Below are positions 6,354 to 7,114 of a stretch of DNA of 7,114 nucleotides, one piece after another. The notes below the pieces were generated by a model. It was not told where the DNA came from, made no database searches, and saw only the letters and a list, made by a program, of their open reading frames with translations. The translations under genes were made by a program, and so were the position numbers. Position 1 is the first letter of the stretch, and the number at the start of each line of letters is the position of its first letter. The DNA is from CADEFX01 sp050260355 (lineage in GTDB: Bacteria > Pseudomonadota > Alphaproteobacteria > Rhizobiales > Hyphomicrobiaceae): assembly GCA_050260355.1 (NCBI GenBank), contig JBLNBZ010000002.1:1-7114 (forward strand), written 5' to 3'.

Positions 6354-6427
6354 TTTCGCCCGCCTGCCAAGTGTAGGCCGGGCATCCGGCAGCGTTATGC
6401 GCTGCCAGCCTTTCAACGGAGAAGAAG
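6354..6427 (+). promoter_or_regulatory. Intergenic region with overlapping hairpins and a ribosome binding site
   Basis: This 74-base gap between the portal stop and the next start is the longest untranslated stretch in the window. It contains a perfect 7-bp stem with a 5-base loop (GGCAGCG at 6388-6394, CGCTGCC at 6400-6406). A 5-bp stem overlaps it (GCCGG at 6377-6381, CCGGC at 6386-6390). The two share bases 6388-6390 and cannot form together. No run of T follows either stem, so a classic intrinsic terminator is not supported. A binding site, GGAG at 6418-6421, lies 6 bases before the next ATG at 6428. Confidence 0.55.
6388..6406 (+). repeat. Perfect inverted repeat, 7-bp stem with 5-base loop
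   Basis: GGCAGCG and CGCTGCC flank the loop TTATG. With six G-C pairs out of seven it should fold readily in RNA. It could lower downstream expression relative to the portal, protect or process the mRNA, or be a weak terminator. The following bases (AGCCTTTCAACG) have only three T, which argues against efficient intrinsic termination. Confidence 0.7.
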
Positions 6428-6619
6428 ATGACGATTCTCGTGGAGAAGCACGAGCGTGATTGCACCTGCTCGTACTGCCGCGTCGGCGACCCCGGGCACA
6501 TTCATTACGGGCTGAATATCCCGCCCGCATGGAACAAGTGGAATGCGTGGTACGTCATCAAGTGGGCGCCGCGCAGGTATATCCGCTGGACGAACTCGTG
6601 GCTGCGGGTGTTCGCATGA
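6428..6619 (+). CDS. Trp-rich 63-residue protein with CxCxxC motif, function unknown
   Basis: This 63-residue protein starts at ATG 6428 behind a clear GGAG at 6418-6421. The N-terminal third has DCTCSYCRVGDPGHIH, where Cys12, Cys14 and Cys17 with His24 and His26 could bind a metal ion. The second half has six tryptophans in about 25 residues (35, 38, 41, 46, 54, 58) mixed with Arg and Lys, giving a strongly basic, aromatic surface. It has no signal peptide or long hydrophobic helix. The stop overlaps the next start (ATGA at 6616-6619). I do not recognise the family. Small genes at this site, between portal and scaffold/coat genes, vary widely among phages, so a role in virion assembly or host takeover are both open. 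Confidence 0.75.
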   Translation: MTILVEKHERDCTCSYCRVGDPGHIHYGLNIPPAWNKWNAWYVIKWAPRRYIRWTNSWLRVFA

Positions 6620-6906
6620 CCCTCGACGAAGCGATGAAACGCATCGAGGAGCTATGTGCTCGGGACGATGTGGACTTGATGCGGCTGCAAGGCGTTGGCC
6701 CGAAGTCTGTGAAGGCGATACGTGAGGCCGCGCAGGTCTTGGCGCGGGCGACGGGCGCCCTTAAGCGCATCGAAGAACTCGAGCGCAGGGTGAAGAAATT
6801 GGAGGCGCGGCCGGAGCATGTGCATCACCACTATCCGCCGCCGCATCCGGTGCCGCTCATCGGGCATCCGTCATGGCCGGCGCTGCTCGAGCCGTGGTGC
6901 TCTTGA
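6616..6906 (+). CDS. Helix-hairpin-helix-like protein with coiled coil and His/Pro tail, function unknown
   Basis: This is a 96-residue protein. Residues 21-40 (LMRLQGVGPKSVKAIREAAQ) look like a helix-hairpin-helix motif, with the hairpin GVGPKS between two helices; in known families this contacts the DNA backbone without sequence specificity. The next part (about residues 44-64, LKRIEELERRVKKLEARP in its core) has a heptad pattern suited to a short coiled coil and thus to dimers. The tail has EHVHHHYPPPHPVP (67-80), five histidines that might bind metal, and ends in Trp-Cys-Ser. The start overlaps the previous stop (ATGA). Its binding site is weak, so coupling is likely. A role in DNA handling near the portal or during packaging is inference from the motif and position only. 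Confidence 0.75.
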   Translation: MTLDEAMKRIEELCARDDVDLMRLQGVGPKSVKAIREAAQVLARATGALKRIEELERRVKKLEARPEHVHHHYPPPHPVPLIGHPSWPALLEPWCS

Positions 6907-6933
6907 CAGCATCGGCGGCCGGCGTCCTAGGCT
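6903..6933 (+). promoter_or_regulatory. Possible sigma70-like promoter (weak call)
   Basis: TTGACA at 6903-6908 matches the -35 consensus exactly and lies in the only other gap between genes. The best -10 candidate is TAGGCT at 6928-6933, with a 19-base spacer that is longer than optimal. A promoter here would drive the downstream small gene and probably head genes. The first four bases (TTGA) belong to the end of the preceding gene, so the match may be chance. Confidence 0.3.
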
Positions 6934-6942
6934 CGGAGCCGG
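6919..6942 (+). repeat. Bulged inverted repeat covering the next gene's ribosome binding site
   Basis: CCGGC at 6919-6923 and TCC at 6925-6927 pair with GGA at 6935-6937 and GCCGG at 6938-6942. This gives an 8-bp stem with one bulged G and a 7-base loop (TAGGCTC). The binding site GGAG (6935-6938) of the gene starting at 6947 lies in the 3' arm, so folding would hide it. There is no T-run after the stem, which argues against a terminator. Confidence 0.55.
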
Positions 6943-6946
6943 ACTG

Positions 6947-7087
6947 ATGAACCACAAGCGCAAGCGGTCGAAGCGCCAGGTGCGCTGCACGATATGCACC
7001 AAATACTCATGGCGCGGAAACTCCAAGGGGCGCCGGCCGATACGCGACCTGCGCGCCATGGGGCTCGCGCCCGGGAAGTTGGACTGA
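6947..7087 (+). CDS. Small basic CxxC protein, function unknown
   Basis: This is a 46-residue, very basic protein. It begins NHKRKRSKRQVRCTICTKYS, then has WRGNSKGRR and ends in LAPGKLD. Cys14 and Cys17 form a CTIC pair like half a zinc knuckle, but no second pair is visible, so metal binding would need a dimer or a histidine such as His3. The charge suggests nucleic acid contact, which is inference. GGAG at 6935-6938 lies 8 bases before the ATG; an upstream in-frame start would run through the end of the preceding gene and has no support. The stop overlaps the next start (TGATG at 7085-7089). Short basic proteins of this kind with a C-x2-C pair are common among unassigned phage genes. Confidence 0.7.
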   Translation: MNHKRKRSKRQVRCTICTKYSWRGNSKGRRPIRDLRAMGLAPGKLD

Positions 7088-7114
7088 TGTACACCAAAGC
7101 CGACTGCCAGTATT
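7087..7114 (+). CDS. Start of a further gene, cut by the window end
   Basis: An ATG at 7087 overlaps the preceding TGA and is preceded by GGGAAG at 7073-7078. The open frame reads MYTKADCQY and runs off the end of the window. Too little is present for a function; by operon position it is another small accessory gene or the start of the head assembly genes. Confidence 0.55.

Noticed and set aside
4074..6530. An 818-codon open frame on the - strand across the portal gene, and similar long antisense frames at 2798-4132 and 454-1320
   Set aside because: They mirror real + strand genes in GC-rich DNA, where antisense frames stay open by codon bias. Their translations are low-complexity and Arg/Leu/His-rich with no recognisable domains, and they cross several + strand gene boundaries.
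1..7114. Search for a CRISPR array, tRNA, insertion sequence, integrase, attachment site, reverse transcriptase or long direct repeats
   Set aside because: No regularly spaced repeats, cloverleaf, transposase, recombinase or reverse transcriptase sequence was seen by eye on either strand.

Overview
The window is a block of late genes from a tailed double-stranded DNA phage or prophage with a GC-rich genome. The host is a Gram-negative bacterium, because the phage carries a two-component spanin (inner-membrane Rz plus lipoprotein Rz1) that must cross an outer membrane. High GC, frequent GTG starts and the style of the lysis proteins suggest a proteobacterial host such as a Burkholderia-, Bordetella-, Pseudomonas- or Xanthomonas-like group. 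That host guess is inference. All supported genes are on the + strand.

Layout. (1) Bases 3-1536 are a lysis cassette: a small lipoprotein of unknown role, a T7 gp17.5-like holin, a signal-anchored lysozyme-type endolysin, a 34-residue single-span membrane protein, the i-spanin Rz, and the o-spanin Rz1 nested wholly inside Rz in another frame. (2) Bases 1549-1907 hold two small genes of unknown function, one with a CxxC zinc-ribbon-like motif. (3) Bases 1904-6353 are the DNA packaging module: terminase small subunit, terminase large subunit, and a large portal protein about the size of the P22 portal. (4) Bases 6354-6427 are the longest untranslated gap, with nested hairpins. (5) Bases 6428-7114 hold small genes of unknown function (a Trp-rich CxxC protein, a helix-hairpin-helix-like coiled-coil protein and a basic CxxC protein) and the first codons of a gene cut by the window end.

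The order lysis, TerS, TerL, portal matches the late operons of P22- and lambda-like phages. Scaffold and coat genes would be expected next, though none is visible here. Nearly every gene junction is an overlap (ATGA, TAATG, TGATG, GTGCTGA) or a gap of a few bases, so the block probably forms one long transcript with translational coupling. The only places with room for regulation are 6354-6427 and 6907-6946, and both contain strong potential hairpins. I see no clearly new biological system. The best leads are the extra 34-residue membrane protein, the lipoprotein heading the lysis cassette, the cluster of small genes after the portal, and the hairpins flanking them.
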